From assembly GCA_963729275.1 (NCBI GenBank), contig CAVSNH010000004.1, positions 682,001-746,000 of the forward strand: 64,000 bases of DNA, given 5' to 3'. The position numbers and the translations under genes were made by a program. Shown in pieces: positions 26,401 to 34,538 of the stretch. Position 1 is the first letter of the stretch. The number at the start of each line of letters is the position of its first letter. The stretch is from CAVSNH01 sp963729275. Lineage in GTDB: Bacteria; Actinomycetota; Acidimicrobiia; Acidimicrobiales; RAAP-2. Under the pieces are notes generated by a model. The model made no database searches, had not been told where the DNA came from, and worked only from the letters and a program-made list of their open reading frames with translations.

Positions 26401-27434
26401 ACGCCAACCTCGGAGCACTGGGCACCTTCTTCGCGCTCACCGGACAGCAGGCGGCCAACAGCCGGGCCTACGCCATCTGGCCCGACGGGGCTGACCACCC
26501 GACGTCACCCGGCGCGCCGGACCCGCCGGGAGATCCCAACCCGGGAGCCTTCCTGCCGGGGTGGCCGGTGGCCATCGCCGACCTCGACCCCAACCTGCTC
26601 CCGGACATCGGCGACGGGGCGAGCAACGGGCCGGCCGTGGCCACCGTCCCCGGGAGTGCCCCGCTCATCGCGGTGGAGACCGACGTCGGCCCGCTCTACC
26701 TGTTGCAGGCCAACGGCACTGACGCGCTCGGGACGACCGATGGTCTGCCGAACGTGCTCTCGTCCGGACCGTCAGGCACCAAGTCGAACTCGACGGGCAT
26801 CCTGGCCACGAGCGTCCCGGCGCTCGGGTCACCCACCATCGCCCCCCTGGGCCGGGCCAGGAAGACAGGTGAGCCGCTGGATGTGCTCAGTGCGGCCGAG
26901 AGCGTGGGCGAGCTCTTCGACGTGGCCGAACCGGCCGAACAGTCGCCCCACGACAGCCAGCTCGGAGGATGGGACGCGACCACCGGCTCCTTCCTCGAGG
27001 GGTTCCCCCAGCTCATGGGGGACCTGCAGTTCTTCGATCAGCCCCTGGTGGCCGACCTGACCGGCGACCGGGGCCAGGCCTACGCCGTCGAGGCCAGCTC
27101 GGACGCCGACCTGCGGGCCGTCGACGAGGATGGCCGGGAGGCGCCCGGCTTCCCCAAGCTGACCGGCGGATGGGACACGGGCAACGCCGTCTTTGGTCCG
27201 CTCGGGACGATGCCGGACCAGGTGCTGGTGGCCGGCACCCGAGAAGGATGGCTGTTCATCTGGCGGACAACGGCACCGGCGACCGACCAGCGGGGGGCGT
27301 GGCCCCAGGTCCACCAGAACCTGCAGAACACCAACGACTACACCGGCCCAACCGCAGGTGCTGCGGCGAGCGAGCCTCCCCGGGCGCAGCGAAGAGCGGC
27401 GGGCGGCCCCGCACACCGCCAGAGTCAGTCATGA
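23496..27434 (+). CDS. Large secreted subtilase-like (S8) protein with beta-propeller repeats
   Basis: A 1312-residue exported protein. The frame starts at a TTG with a G-rich tract upstream; the signal helix is at about 30-60. The subtilisin-like domain has Asp in VIAVTDSGIEWCDP (about residue 190), His in YDHGTGTAEDATG (about 326) and a Ser in CSSEATGKTGG (about 473), which aligns with GTSxAxP but keeps only Ser and Ala. The oxyanion segment reads ASAADEES where Gly-Asn is usual. Residues of about 730-1270 are propeller-like units with repeated LPGWPV motifs, ALGDLQGNGTLDVV and DGTVHAYGANG. It may be an active, unusual protease or a catalytically dead surface protein. Confidence 0.82.
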   Translation: MRSDRSRVGRPRPTRPIAALGRLRACFRPITPLVAIALTVVSSAGLLGVAPWSAVRAAAAPSNTGLPHATLPTRHAVVDERPASCPPLTNDPNTGSGTATQTGQFPWPAVPLGVSPPSWASDPHTPAAAIPERPANWSQGGGDVKLTSARSTDSMLNDNPQELCGVEGNSVDLAWETTTGRPSTVIAVTDSGIEWCDPALVDKIFLNRDALPLPENAQGLTKPQLEAAGVHFDDTDPYDLDGSGILNIEQYANDPRITKPYFCATVDGDGYGYTGISPADLIATFGTPGSPHYRTRSGPAGFTDAIAGWNFVDDDNDPYDDVHYDHGTGTAEDATGAASTLAQEVGTCPNCMVLPIRVGDSFITSGNAFAEGALFAVDSGASVIQEALGTYDVTETDSDAITYAEDHGVPVVASAADEESEHHNLPAVLQNTIVVNSVTHDASFTPPSYLFLNGCTNYGANISVSVESDSCSSEATGKTGGIVGLAESAAAVAMADHVIAPYPGLRSATGQKVALSTNEITQLVTMSADDIDFDKAAPPNGPAHNNQVGTSLPLVTTTRDPTGPGFDPTSGYGRIDAARIVQWIASGRIPPQAEIDGMPWYQVLTPSQTLTVSGLVGTHRSPSWRYEVQVAAGETPTQGDWRVVASGSGHGVRHGVLATVPLSEVAALFPRSVHLDGSPATASGQPDPDRYLFTVRIVVQDAAGMVGMARRAEFLHEDPSLVTGSPIELSSSITAPPVLAPIGPGGTNALIVATADGTVHAYGANGSDLPGWPVHTSPDTGYHPGETAFRSGGVPVPDGEIVGGVAVGDLADATGHDLDVVATDLTGRVWAWNASGQLLPGWPVRTNPAFSGPSVANTDNEVLRGILGAPALGDLQGNGTLDVVAAAMDRHIYAFQPDGQPAPGWPVEVVDPSEVQSIDPSNGQVTFLPTAGGDTGTKLVDTPAIAQIVPGGPPQVILTSNEQYSGPANANLGALGTFFALTGQQAANSRAYAIWPDGADHPTSPGAPDPPGDPNPGAFLPGWPVAIADLDPNLLPDIGDGASNGPAVATVPGSAPLIAVETDVGPLYLLQANGTDALGTTDGLPNVLSSGPSGTKSNSTGILATSVPALGSPTIAPLGRARKTGEPLDVLSAAESVGELFDVAEPAEQSPHDSQLGGWDATTGSFLEGFPQLMGDLQFFDQPLVADLTGDRGQAYAVEASSDADLRAVDEDGREAPGFPKLTGGWDTGNAVFGPLGTMPDQVLVAGTREGWLFIWRTTAPATDQRGAWPQVHQNLQNTNDYTGPTAGAAASEPPRAQRRAAGGPAHRQSQS

Positions 27435-27482
27435 CGGTCGGGCCCTGACCCGGGTCGGCGCACCCAGGTCTGAAATCGGCAC

Positions 27483-28544
27483 TCAGTCGAGGGCGGCAAC
27501 TACCCGCCACGAGCGGCGGGCGGCGGTGGCCGCGCTCCAGGACAGCGCGGCGGTCAGCAACACTGCCGTGAGCATGACCGGCCAGATCCCGACGTGCGGA
27601 TAGCTGATGGTCGAGAACGCCCGATGGGCGGCCTCTCGCGACTGGATGATGAGCCCGATCGCTAATGCACCACAGGCAGCCACCGTGAGCAAGGACAGCA
27701 CGGAAACGGTGACGGACACGCTTCTCCCGAACCGAAGGTCGGTGGTGTCGATGTCGGCCCATCGTGCCGCCAGTCCGATGCAGATGATCGACAGGAGCCA
27801 TCCGCCGACGACGAGCACCCTCATGGCCACGTCGATGTCATGGGACAACCCGACGTTCCCACCGACGGGCACCATGTGACCGTTGATGGTCCGCCAAGAG
27901 TGCGGCGTGGCCCACGCACCGAGAATCGAGAGCAGGATCAGAGCGAGAATGACGTACCCGGGAGCTCGGGCCAGTCGTCGAAGTTGCCGGCGGTTCGGGC
28001 TCGAAGATCGTTTGATGGCACCCAGTAGCCCCGTCCACCCGGAGAGGAAGACCAGGGGGGTGACCATCACCAGCGCGGCAAGCGACCAGCCGGCAAGTAC
28101 GGCCACCGTTCCCCCGGCGGTGAGGGGTGGAACCGCCGCCACCTGGCCGCCGTGCAAGACCACCGCGTTGGGGGAGCCCAAGATGAGGCTGCCCAGGCCG
28201 AAAAAGTTCATCACGCTCGACGGAAGCACGTGACCATGGGGAACGTGCCATCCCTCGGTCCCGATGGCCCAGAGCATCAGCGGGAACGCCAATACCCAGG
28301 GAAGCGTGGCTACGGCCACCGAGGATCTGGTACGAGCTCGCCACAACTCGAGATCGTGAGGCATCCCCGTCGCGCCAGTGCGGGCACGGAGCGCACCTCG
28401 GAGGAGATCGAGGGTCACGCGAGCCTCTGACCGTCCCTCCTTCATCAGGTCCTCGGAGACAGCCCGGACCTCCGACCCGTAACGGTCTTGCCACCACTTC
28501 GGGTAGCACCGCACGGCCATGTCGAAACCGATGCCGTGTTTCAT
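27483..28544 (-). CDS. Multipass membrane protein paired with PadR regulator
   Basis: A 353-residue membrane protein. A short soluble N-terminus (RCYPKWWQDRYGSEV) resembles the start of permease-associated proteins found next to PadR genes. Seven or eight hydrophobic helices follow (VAVATLPWVLAFPLMLWAIG, TVAVLAGWSLAALVMVTPLV, APGYVILALILLSILGAW and others). Its ATG overlaps the PadR stop by 4 nt, so the pair is translationally coupled and probably autoregulated together. Function unknown; no ATPase partner is encoded nearby. Confidence 0.75.
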   Translation of the reverse strand: MKHGIGFDMAVRCYPKWWQDRYGSEVRAVSEDLMKEGRSEARVTLDLLRGALRARTGATGMPHDLELWRARTRSSVAVATLPWVLAFPLMLWAIGTEGWHVPHGHVLPSSVMNFFGLGSLILGSPNAVVLHGGQVAAVPPLTAGGTVAVLAGWSLAALVMVTPLVFLSGWTGLLGAIKRSSSPNRRQLRRLARAPGYVILALILLSILGAWATPHSWRTINGHMVPVGGNVGLSHDIDVAMRVLVVGGWLLSIICIGLAARWADIDTTDLRFGRSVSVTVSVLSLLTVAACGALAIGLIIQSREAAHRAFSTISYPHVGIWPVMLTAVLLTAALSWSAATAARRSWRVVAALD

Positions 28545-28858
28545 GCGCCCAGGGTCCCGAGACGTTTGAGACCGATCTTCGCCACCCTTGCCGTCGTCTC
28601 CAAGCGCTCGCGGAGCACTCTGGCGCCGGCGCCCGTGATCCGGTAGGGCTGCCGGCGGTCGTCGGTGGGAAGAGGCTCGACCAGGCCCTCCTCCTCCAAA
28701 CGAGCGAGCACGGCATAGAGGGTTCCGGGGCCGTAGGACACCCCGGTCATGGCCTCGATGTCCTTGATGAGGGCGTAACCGTGCTTGGGACCGCCGGTGA
28801 GGCTCGTCAGTACCAGGATGGTGGGGTCCTGCGTTCTGCCTAGACGTTTGGATGCCAC
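28541..28858 (-). CDS. PadR-family transcriptional regulator
   Basis: A predicted 105-residue winged-helix regulator. TILVLTSLTGGPKHGYALIK is the N-terminal helix/turn of PadR, SYGPGTLYAVLARLEEEGLV the recognition helix, and RRQPYRITGAGARVLRERL the wing. The GTG at 28858 has a GGAAGGAGG site at good spacing. The ATG at 28888 that would lengthen the protein sits at the -10 element, so I reject it. A perfect inverted repeat at 28889-28911 overlaps the promoter and argues for autorepression. Confidence 0.88.
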   Translation of the reverse strand: MASKRLGRTQDPTILVLTSLTGGPKHGYALIKDIEAMTGVSYGPGTLYAVLARLEEEGLVEPLPTDDRRQPYRITGAGARVLRERLETTARVAKIGLKRLGTLGA

Positions 28859-28888
28859 CGCTCCGCCTCCTTCCCCGACTCCACCCAT

Positions 28889-28911
28889 ACTATTACGCAA
28901 ATCGTAATAGT
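28889..28911. promoter_or_regulatory. PadR operator overlapping its promoter
   Basis: Perfect 9-bp arms ACTATTACG and CGTAATAGT around a 5-bp spacer. On the minus strand TTGACT (-35-like), a 16-nt spacer and TAGTAT (-10-like) coincide with the repeat. The arms match the ATAC/GTAT-type half-sites common for PadR operators only loosely, but position and symmetry are convincing. Confidence 0.82.
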
Positions 28912-28945
28912 CAAGATGGCCCATCCCGGCATGATCGAGTGGCGC

Positions 28946-30292
28946 TCACGCGGCTCCGGCATCGGCGGGAGAAGCCTCGTGCACAGATTGGGGCGGACTT
29001 GCCACCTTGCCCTCGGTCGACATGGTGCCGGACCTTTGGGCGCTGGCCGCGGTCACCGACAAGACGACGAACGCCCAGATGGGAGTGATCGCCTCGGCCG
29101 TCGACGCCAGCCACCCTGGTGCGAACCACCAATACGGCGCCAGGACCACGAGAGCCAGCAATCCCACCAATGCCACACGGACGTTGCGATGCAGTTCGTT
29201 CGGGGAGAGAAGCAGCGGGACGATCAGGACCATCCAGATCCAATGGTGACTCCACGACACCGGGCTGACCAGGAGCCCGGTGATCGCCACCATGAGCACC
29301 CCACCGACCTCCGAGCCCGCTTTCACACATCTCGAAGCGGCGACGACGCCCACCACCAGCGTCATCATGGCAAGCCCCGCCCACAGGTACCGCGTGTCAG
29401 CCGACGAGAGCTCTATTCGCACGGACACGGCGTCCCAGGAGAGGTTGCCCGGGTACGAAAGCTTGCCTGTCCGCTCCGGTTCCCACACGAACTTCGTCCA
29501 GAACTCGTGCGAGGGCCCCGGCAGGACGAGCCACGCCAGCCCGGTTGCGGCAACGAAGGCGACGGCGGAGCGGACGATGGCCCTGACATCTCGCTTGATG
29601 GCGAAGAAGAGCACGAAGATGATCGGTGTCAACTTTATGGCCGCAGTCAGACCGACCAACACGCCACGCCAGCGAAACTTGGGCCACAGCGTGTCGAAGA
29701 GACAGGCCACGAGGATCACGGCATTGACCTGGCCGTAGTCGAAGGTGCTGCGGACGGGCTCGATGACGAAGAGCGCCGCGCACGACAACGCCGCGGCCAC
29801 GAGCCACAGGTCGAGCGAACCCCGCCAACCTCGCCACTTCAAGCTCTTGAACACGATGAACAACGAGACGGTCACGGCGGCCAGGCTGACCAGGAACCAT
29901 AGGAACTTCGCCAGTTCCGCCGGGACGGCGGCCAGCGGACCGAGGGCTAGGAGCGCGAACGGCGGGTAGGTAAAGGCCAGGTGGTGGATGCTGTAGAGGT
30001 GGTGATAGGGGTCGTGGCCGTTCCACCACCAGCTGATGGCGGATCGATAGACCACGAGATCGAGGTCGTAGCTGCGGGACACCAAGAAGAAGTAGGCGAT
30101 GGCGGCCAAGAGCAGCACACCGGCAAGGACAAAGAGCCACCGTCGGGGAACGCGTTGGACCCAGCTTTGGCCGGAAGGATCTGACCCGCCACCTCGGTCC
30201 AAAGAAGGAGCGGAGGAGGCGTCCCTCCGGATCGAGGATGATGGGCCACGGGCCGCGGTCTCATCGGAGTCCGATGTCGATTTCGTGGTCAT
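28946..30292 (-). CDS. GT87/DUF2029-type membrane mannosyltransferase candidate
   Basis: A 448-residue protein with about ten membrane helices between residues 50 and 420. It has the GT87 hallmarks: DLDLVVYRSAISWWWNGHDPY (Asp motif of the first outer loop; key residues D-L-D-x-V-Y), a TYPPFALLALGPL segment, STFDYGQVNAVILV and GLTAAIKLTPIIFVLFF. This matches mycobacterial PimE-like polyprenyl-phosphomannose-dependent alpha-mannosyltransferases. N- and C-terminal tails are polar and cytoplasmic. A role in lipoglycan or surface glycan synthesis is inferred. The ATG at 30292 is the first start of the frame. Confidence 0.85.
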   Translation of the reverse strand: MTTKSTSDSDETAARGPSSSIRRDASSAPSLDRGGGSDPSGQSWVQRVPRRWLFVLAGVLLLAAIAYFFLVSRSYDLDLVVYRSAISWWWNGHDPYHHLYSIHHLAFTYPPFALLALGPLAAVPAELAKFLWFLVSLAAVTVSLFIVFKSLKWRGWRGSLDLWLVAAALSCAALFVIEPVRSTFDYGQVNAVILVACLFDTLWPKFRWRGVLVGLTAAIKLTPIIFVLFFAIKRDVRAIVRSAVAFVAATGLAWLVLPGPSHEFWTKFVWEPERTGKLSYPGNLSWDAVSVRIELSSADTRYLWAGLAMMTLVVGVVAASRCVKAGSEVGGVLMVAITGLLVSPVSWSHHWIWMVLIVPLLLSPNELHRNVRVALVGLLALVVLAPYWWFAPGWLASTAEAITPIWAFVVLSVTAASAQRSGTMSTEGKVASPPQSVHEASPADAGAA

Positions 30293-30355
30293 GGGCCGTG
30301 TCCTCGGCGACCGGCGTCCACCGGCTGGCCAACCCTCCCCCTCATTCTCTCCGCC

Positions 30356-31690
30356 CTAGACCGGAGGTCCAACAACCGGCGTCGGGCCCGAGAGGTCCAT
30401 TCCTCGGATGAACAGGTCACGACTGTTGGGGTAGCCCACCGCGCCGGGAATGTACGCGTGGAAGGCGATCCAGTAGGTGCCGCCGGTGCCGGCGAAGACC
30501 GACTCCCCACCTGGCCCCTCGGCGCCCGGGCCACTGGCCAGCAGCGGTGCCGTCGACGAGTCGGTGCACGGTCCGAGGGGCGAGGCGCAGGTGGCCACAC
30601 CGACGGCGTAGTCGGCGCTGCTCCAGTCGTTTCCCGAGAAGAAGAGGAAGTAGCGGCCACCGAACGTGACCATGTCGGGAGCTTCGACCGTGCCGCCCTC
30701 CCATCCTTGATCGGGGGCCATGAGCGGGACTGGACTGGTCGTGGGGGCGAAGGTGAGTCCGTTGGCGCTGAGTTGCTCCGCCCAGATCTTGTCGGTGGCG
30801 TTGCTGCCGCCGGACTTCCACAACAGATAGATGCCGCCATTGGTGTCGATGAACGGGAAGGGATCGATGGAGCCACCCAACGACGGCTGACACTCGAGCG
30901 GGGCCGTCGAGCTGTCGATGAACGGCCCCTGGGGCTGGGGGGCCGAAGCCACCGAGATGCACTCCTCCCCCCCGCCGGGGCCGGCGACCACCGCCGTGTA
31001 ATAGAGGAGGAAGTTCCCACCGATCATGGCTACCCCCGGGGCCCAGGTGGCATCGGGGTGGGCCCACTTCGGGAGGCTCGGGAGCGCGTTTCCGACCGTG
31101 CTCCAGTGGACCAGGTCGGTTGACTCGGCGATCTGGATGTTCCCGGCCACGGAGTTCGTCGCATAGGCATAGTAGGTGCTGCCGACGAGAATGATGTCCG
31201 GGTCTGGGAAGTCGAACGGATAGACCAGGCCATCCGTCGAGCCACCGTCCAGCGACAGGCACGGGCCTGAGACAGCCGAGATGTCCTGGGCGGCCTGGTT
31301 GTTGTTGCTGCCCCGGATCTGCTGATAGGCGTTGGCGACGCCGCCCAGACAGGCCTGCAAAGTGGTGATGGCACTCCCCTGCATCGACGCGTAGGCGTTG
31401 GTGCCGGCCAGGGCGATGTCGGCTGTCGCCAGTTGTCCGAGGGTGCTACCGATGGACGACACCAGCGACGTGTGGTGCTGGGTGGCGAGCGTCGTCGCAT
31501 AGTTGGTTGCCGCCAGGTCGTATCGTTCGGTAGCGAGCTGCTGCCGGGCCGTCCTCAGCTTCATCAGCTCGGCCCGCTGGCGAGCGTGGGCGTGGACATC
31601 CGTGGCGACGGCCGCGGTCAGTGCGCCGATGGCAACCAACACCGTGGCAACGAGCAACCACCGTCCTCGCCGACGCCTACCCACTGGAAC
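30356..31690 (-). CDS. Membrane-anchored GH43-like glycoside hydrolase
   Basis: A predicted protein of about 444 residues; the annotated start is a GTG near the end of the upstream gene, and the frame stays open to ATG 31741. One N-terminal membrane helix (WLLVATVLVAIGALTAAVAT) anchors a helical stalk ending in LQACLGGVANAYQQI. The C-terminal five-bladed propeller has YPFDFPDPDIILVGSTYYAY (catalytic base Asp in DPD), GSIDPFPFIDTNG (pKa-modulating Asp) and WEGGTVEAPDMVTFGGRYF (acid Glu in VEAP). Arabinanase, xylosidase or related specificity cannot be separated. The stalk is homologous to the entire product of the preceding gene. Confidence 0.8.
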   Translation of the reverse strand, partial: VPVGRRRRGRWLLVATVLVAIGALTAAVATDVHAHARQRAELMKLRTARQQLATERYDLAATNYATTLATQHHTSLVSSIGSTLGQLATADIALAGTNAYASMQGSAITTLQACLGGVANAYQQIRGSNNNQAAQDISAVSGPCLSLDGGSTDGLVYPFDFPDPDIILVGSTYYAYATNSVAGNIQIAESTDLVHWSTVGNALPSLPKWAHPDATWAPGVAMIGGNFLLYYTAVVAGPGGGEECISVASAPQPQGPFIDSSTAPLECQPSLGGSIDPFPFIDTNGGIYLLWKSGGSNATDKIWAEQLSANGLTFAPTTSPVPLMAPDQGWEGGTVEAPDMVTFGGRYFLFFSGNDWSSADYAVGVATCASPLGPCTDSSTAPLLASGPGAEGPGGESVFAGTGGTYWIAFHAYIPGAVGYPNSRDLFIRGMDLSGPTPVVGPPV

Positions 31691-32192
31691 CGGACACCTG
31701 GTCACAGCTGGATGACACCGCCTCGAGGGCGGCAATGGCATGGGACTGGTCGTTGACCGACAACGCGGTCAGCGCCTGCTCGACGCCGCCGAGGCAGATG
31801 TGGAGTGCGCTGATCATCGTCGTCTGCTGGGCGACCTGCGACTGGGAGTTGGCAAGAGCGGCCTGCGCCCCCTTCAGCTCGGCCGCATCTTGGGTGAGGG
31901 CGATGGTGGCGCTGCTCACCTGGGCGTCGACCGTGCCGAGCTGGTGGCGAGCCCCGGTCAAGTCGGAAACCACGAGGTCGATACCGAAGTCGGTGGCGTC
32001 CAGGGATGTGTGGGCCGTGTCGAACCGGCTGCTCGCCTGGACCTCGTTGCCGATCACACATGCCAGCAGCCCACCGAACAAAACGACGGCAGCCACGGCC
32101 CAGTACCAGCGTCGCCGAGTTCGTCGCCGCGCACCTGACAACGCCGGCATGGGAATGCCCGGCCTGTCCGAAACCAGAACGTCTGCCGCCAT
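31677..32192 (-). CDS. Membrane-anchored stalk-domain protein, paralogous to the GH43 N-terminus
   Basis: A 171-residue protein. After a short Arg-rich N-terminus comes one membrane helix (WYWAVAAVVLFGGLLACVIG), then about 100 residues of helical, probably coiled-coil sequence and the motif LHICLGGVEQALTALSVND with a final Cys (SSSCDQV). The same pattern, LxxCLGGVxxAxxx plus a distal Cys about 30 residues on, occurs in the stalk of the next gene's GH43 protein. The gene therefore appears to be a stand-alone version of that stalk. It may hetero-oligomerise with it. Function unknown. Confidence 0.72.
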   Translation of the reverse strand: MAADVLVSDRPGIPMPALSGARRRTRRRWYWAVAAVVLFGGLLACVIGNEVQASSRFDTAHTSLDATDFGIDLVVSDLTGARHQLGTVDAQVSSATIALTQDAAELKGAQAALANSQSQVAQQTTMISALHICLGGVEQALTALSVNDQSHAIAALEAVSSSCDQVSGSSG

Positions 32193-32512
32193 CTTGGCTC
32201 GGCCCGCTTTCTCGAACCCCCACGGTCATGGTCGCAACTTCGTTGGTGGGAAACAAGTCGGGTCGGGTCCGGCCTCTCCTGCTGCCAAGGGCCGGCTTTG
32301 CTCAGTCGACCGTCCTCACACCGAACGCCCACTACCAATTCCGGCGGGCGGTGACGTCAATTGCAAGTCTTTCCGCCCGCCGAGTCAGGGCACGGGCCTT
32401 CGTGAGGGGAACTTCCTCCTTGCCCGAGCCCATCACAGGGACCCAGCCTGTGGGGCACGAGCCCGCCGGGAACGGGCGCGGTTACCATTTCGAGCCGAGC
32501 GATCGGAGCAGG
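32193..32512. other. Divergent promoter region with a strong GC hairpin
   Basis: 320 bp between the stalk gene (minus) and the GH4 gene (plus). It contains no convincing gene. It holds a perfect 10-bp inverted repeat at 32342-32382 whose loop carries TGACGTCA, and a GAGCAGG ribosome site before ATG 32513. Promoters for both directions must lie here. Confidence 0.55.
32342..32382. promoter_or_regulatory. Long perfect inverted repeat upstream of GH4 gene
   Basis: Arms CGGCGGGCGG and CCGCCCGCCG (10 bp, perfect) enclose a 21-nt loop that itself contains the 8-bp palindrome TGACGTCA. It could be a transcript hairpin, or a nested operator with the palindrome as a protein site. Confidence 0.55.
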
Positions 32513-33871
32513 ATGAACGACCACGGACCCAAGATCTGCCTCATCGGTGCCGGTGGGATGTCCTTCGGGCCGGTGATGGTGCTCGATGCCATCAACACGC
32601 GGCAAGTGAGCGGAGCGACCATGATGCTCCACGACGTCGACCCTGGACGCCTCGAGAATGCCCGCCGTTTTGCCACCCGAGCGAACGAGCGTCGGTCCAA
32701 CCCCATCCGCATCGAGGCCTCGCTCGACCCGGCCGAGGCGATGACCGGGGCGGACTTCTGCCTCACGAGCGCCGAGGCCGGTCGGTGGCAGCACTGGATC
32801 GAGGACTACGAGATCCCCTGCCGCTACGGTGCCTCCCACATCACCGGTGAGAATGGTGGCCCCGGTGCCGTGTTCCACTCGCTGCGATCCATCCGGACGA
32901 TGCTGGCCGTGTGCGACGACATCCAGCGTTACTGCCCGAAGACCTTTCTGATCAACCTGACCAATCCGCTCAGCCGGGTTGCTCTCGCCATCAATACCGC
33001 CACCCCCATCAACAACGTGAGCATGTGCCACGAATTCGCCGGCGGGGTCTCGCGTGTGGCCACACTGCTGCGCATACCGAAGTCGAAGATCGAAGCCAAG
33101 GCGTCGGGGATCAACCACTTCACCTTCTTCACCGAGATCCGCCGGCGTGACACGGGAGAAGACCTGTACCCGCGGCTCCGGCGCTTGTGGGAACGGAGGT
33201 TCTTCGACTTCCCACCACCAGTGACCGAGGTCGCCAAGCGCCTTGTCAAGGTGCCCTGGGCCGGGATCGCCGCCGAGCAGTTCTATGCGCCGCTCGTCGC
33301 TCACATGTTCCGCGAATACGGACTGCTCCCGTGCTCGACCGACAGCCATATCGGCGAATACGTCCCCTTCGCCAGGGAGGTTGCCGGATGGCACCCGGTC
33401 CCCGTGTACTTCCACCGGGATCTCATGGCTCGCTTGGGCCGCTTGGTGACCCGCTACGCCAGCGGAACCTCGATGGTTCCGATGCATCGGGCCGGCCGCT
33501 CCGCCGAGGAGCCGTTCCCGGCCATGGGCGCGATGTGGACAGAAAGAGAACGGGGGCTCAACGCAGTCAATGTTCCCAATCGCGGCTTCATCCCGAACCT
33601 GCCCGACGGAGCCATCGTCGAGGTGCCGGCTACGGTGAGCGGACGCGGGATCGTCCCGACGGCCATGCCACCCATCGCCGAGCCGCTGGCCGAATTCATC
33701 AAGCTCCAGATCGAGCTGCAGGACCTGGTGGTCAAGTCGGCGCTGACCGGCGACCCGGCTCCAGCGTTCGAGGCGCTCTGCCGTGACCCGCTTTCCCCTC
33801 CGGACGAGGCGTCCTGCCGGAAGATGTTCGGCGAGCTCCTGTCCGTTCAAGCGGGCTCGCTGCCCTTCTGA
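32513..33871 (+). CDS. GH4-family NAD-dependent alpha-glycosidase
   Basis: A 452-residue glycoside hydrolase family 4 protein (alpha-glucosidase/alpha-galactosidase type). The N-terminal NAD fold is ICLIGAGGMSFGPVMVLDAI; the substrate/metal regions are FLINLTNPLSRVALAI, NVSMCHEFAGG (Cys-His manganese ligands) and ASGINHFTFFTEI. These enzymes cleave glycosides by an oxidation-elimination mechanism with NAD and Mn(II). They usually act inside the cell, some on phosphorylated sugars. The start is ATG 32513. The GH43, GT87 and GH38-remnant genes give the window a glycan theme, but they do not form one operon. Confidence 0.88.
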   Translation: MNDHGPKICLIGAGGMSFGPVMVLDAINTRQVSGATMMLHDVDPGRLENARRFATRANERRSNPIRIEASLDPAEAMTGADFCLTSAEAGRWQHWIEDYEIPCRYGASHITGENGGPGAVFHSLRSIRTMLAVCDDIQRYCPKTFLINLTNPLSRVALAINTATPINNVSMCHEFAGGVSRVATLLRIPKSKIEAKASGINHFTFFTEIRRRDTGEDLYPRLRRLWERRFFDFPPPVTEVAKRLVKVPWAGIAAEQFYAPLVAHMFREYGLLPCSTDSHIGEYVPFAREVAGWHPVPVYFHRDLMARLGRLVTRYASGTSMVPMHRAGRSAEEPFPAMGAMWTERERGLNAVNVPNRGFIPNLPDGAIVEVPATVSGRGIVPTAMPPIAEPLAEFIKLQIELQDLVVKSALTGDPAPAFEALCRDPLSPPDEASCRKMFGELLSVQAGSLPF

Positions 33872-33910
33872 TCTCGCGCAGCAGAGGCATCGATACCGTG
33901 ATGGTTCGGA

Positions 33911-34534
33911 TCACCCGGACGGAGGAAGCATGGCTCTCTCCACAAAGGAGATGACCGACTGCAACAACGACTCGTCGACGGCGTCGTGTTCCACGGAGCG
34001 CATTGCAGACAGCCCCCAGAACAGGGCGAAAACGATGCGAGCCTGGTGGGCCGGCGGCTCAGGGAGATCGATGCCGAAGCGCTGGCGTTCGTTGGCGATG
34101 ACCTGTGCAATGGCATCGACATCGGCACGTTGCAGGGCAGCCAGCTTGGTCATGGCCTCGGGGTTCCGCATGGCATAGAGGCGGAACTCCTGAGCGAGGA
34201 CTCCCCATAGGTCCTGCTCATCCGTGAACTGCTGGCGGACGTGCTCGACCCACTTGGGCATGTCAGCCTCGGGGTCGCCGCTCCCCTCGCCGAGAGTGGC
34301 GTACAACAAGGACCGCATGCGTTCGTAGCGGGATTCCAGGACGGCCACGAACAGGTCGTCCTTGCCCTTGAAATTCGAGTAGACGGCCCCTTTGGTGAAC
34401 CCCGCCACCCGGGCGACCTCGTCCAGAGAGGCTCCGTGAAATCCTCGTTCGGCAAAGACCTGGGCCGCCGCCTGGATCAGCGTGTCGCGAGTCTGCTGAC
34501 GGCGGCGTTCGGGGGTGAGAGGTTCGACAGCCAT
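33911..34534 (-). CDS. TetR-family transcriptional regulator
   Basis: A 207-residue regulator. The HTH reads ASLDEVARVAGFTKGAVYSNF, preceded by the helix LIQAAAQVFAERGFHGA and followed by KGKDDLFVAVLE, the standard TetR N-terminal pattern. The ligand domain has the length of TetR proteins guarding multidrug exporters. It is divergent from the ABC exporter genes; the 40-bp gap holds a promoter and a palindrome. Confidence 0.92.
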   Translation of the reverse strand: MAVEPLTPERRRQQTRDTLIQAAAQVFAERGFHGASLDEVARVAGFTKGAVYSNFKGKDDLFVAVLESRYERMRSLLYATLGEGSGDPEADMPKWVEHVRQQFTDEQDLWGVLAQEFRLYAMRNPEAMTKLAALQRADVDAIAQVIANERQRFGIDLPEPPAHQARIVFALFWGLSAMRSVEHDAVDESLLQSVISFVERAMLPPSG

Positions 34535-34538
34535 GCAC

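Noticed and set aside
32357..33850. Minus-strand 497-codon frame
   Set aside because: Antisense to the GH4 gene, no family features, no ribosome site.
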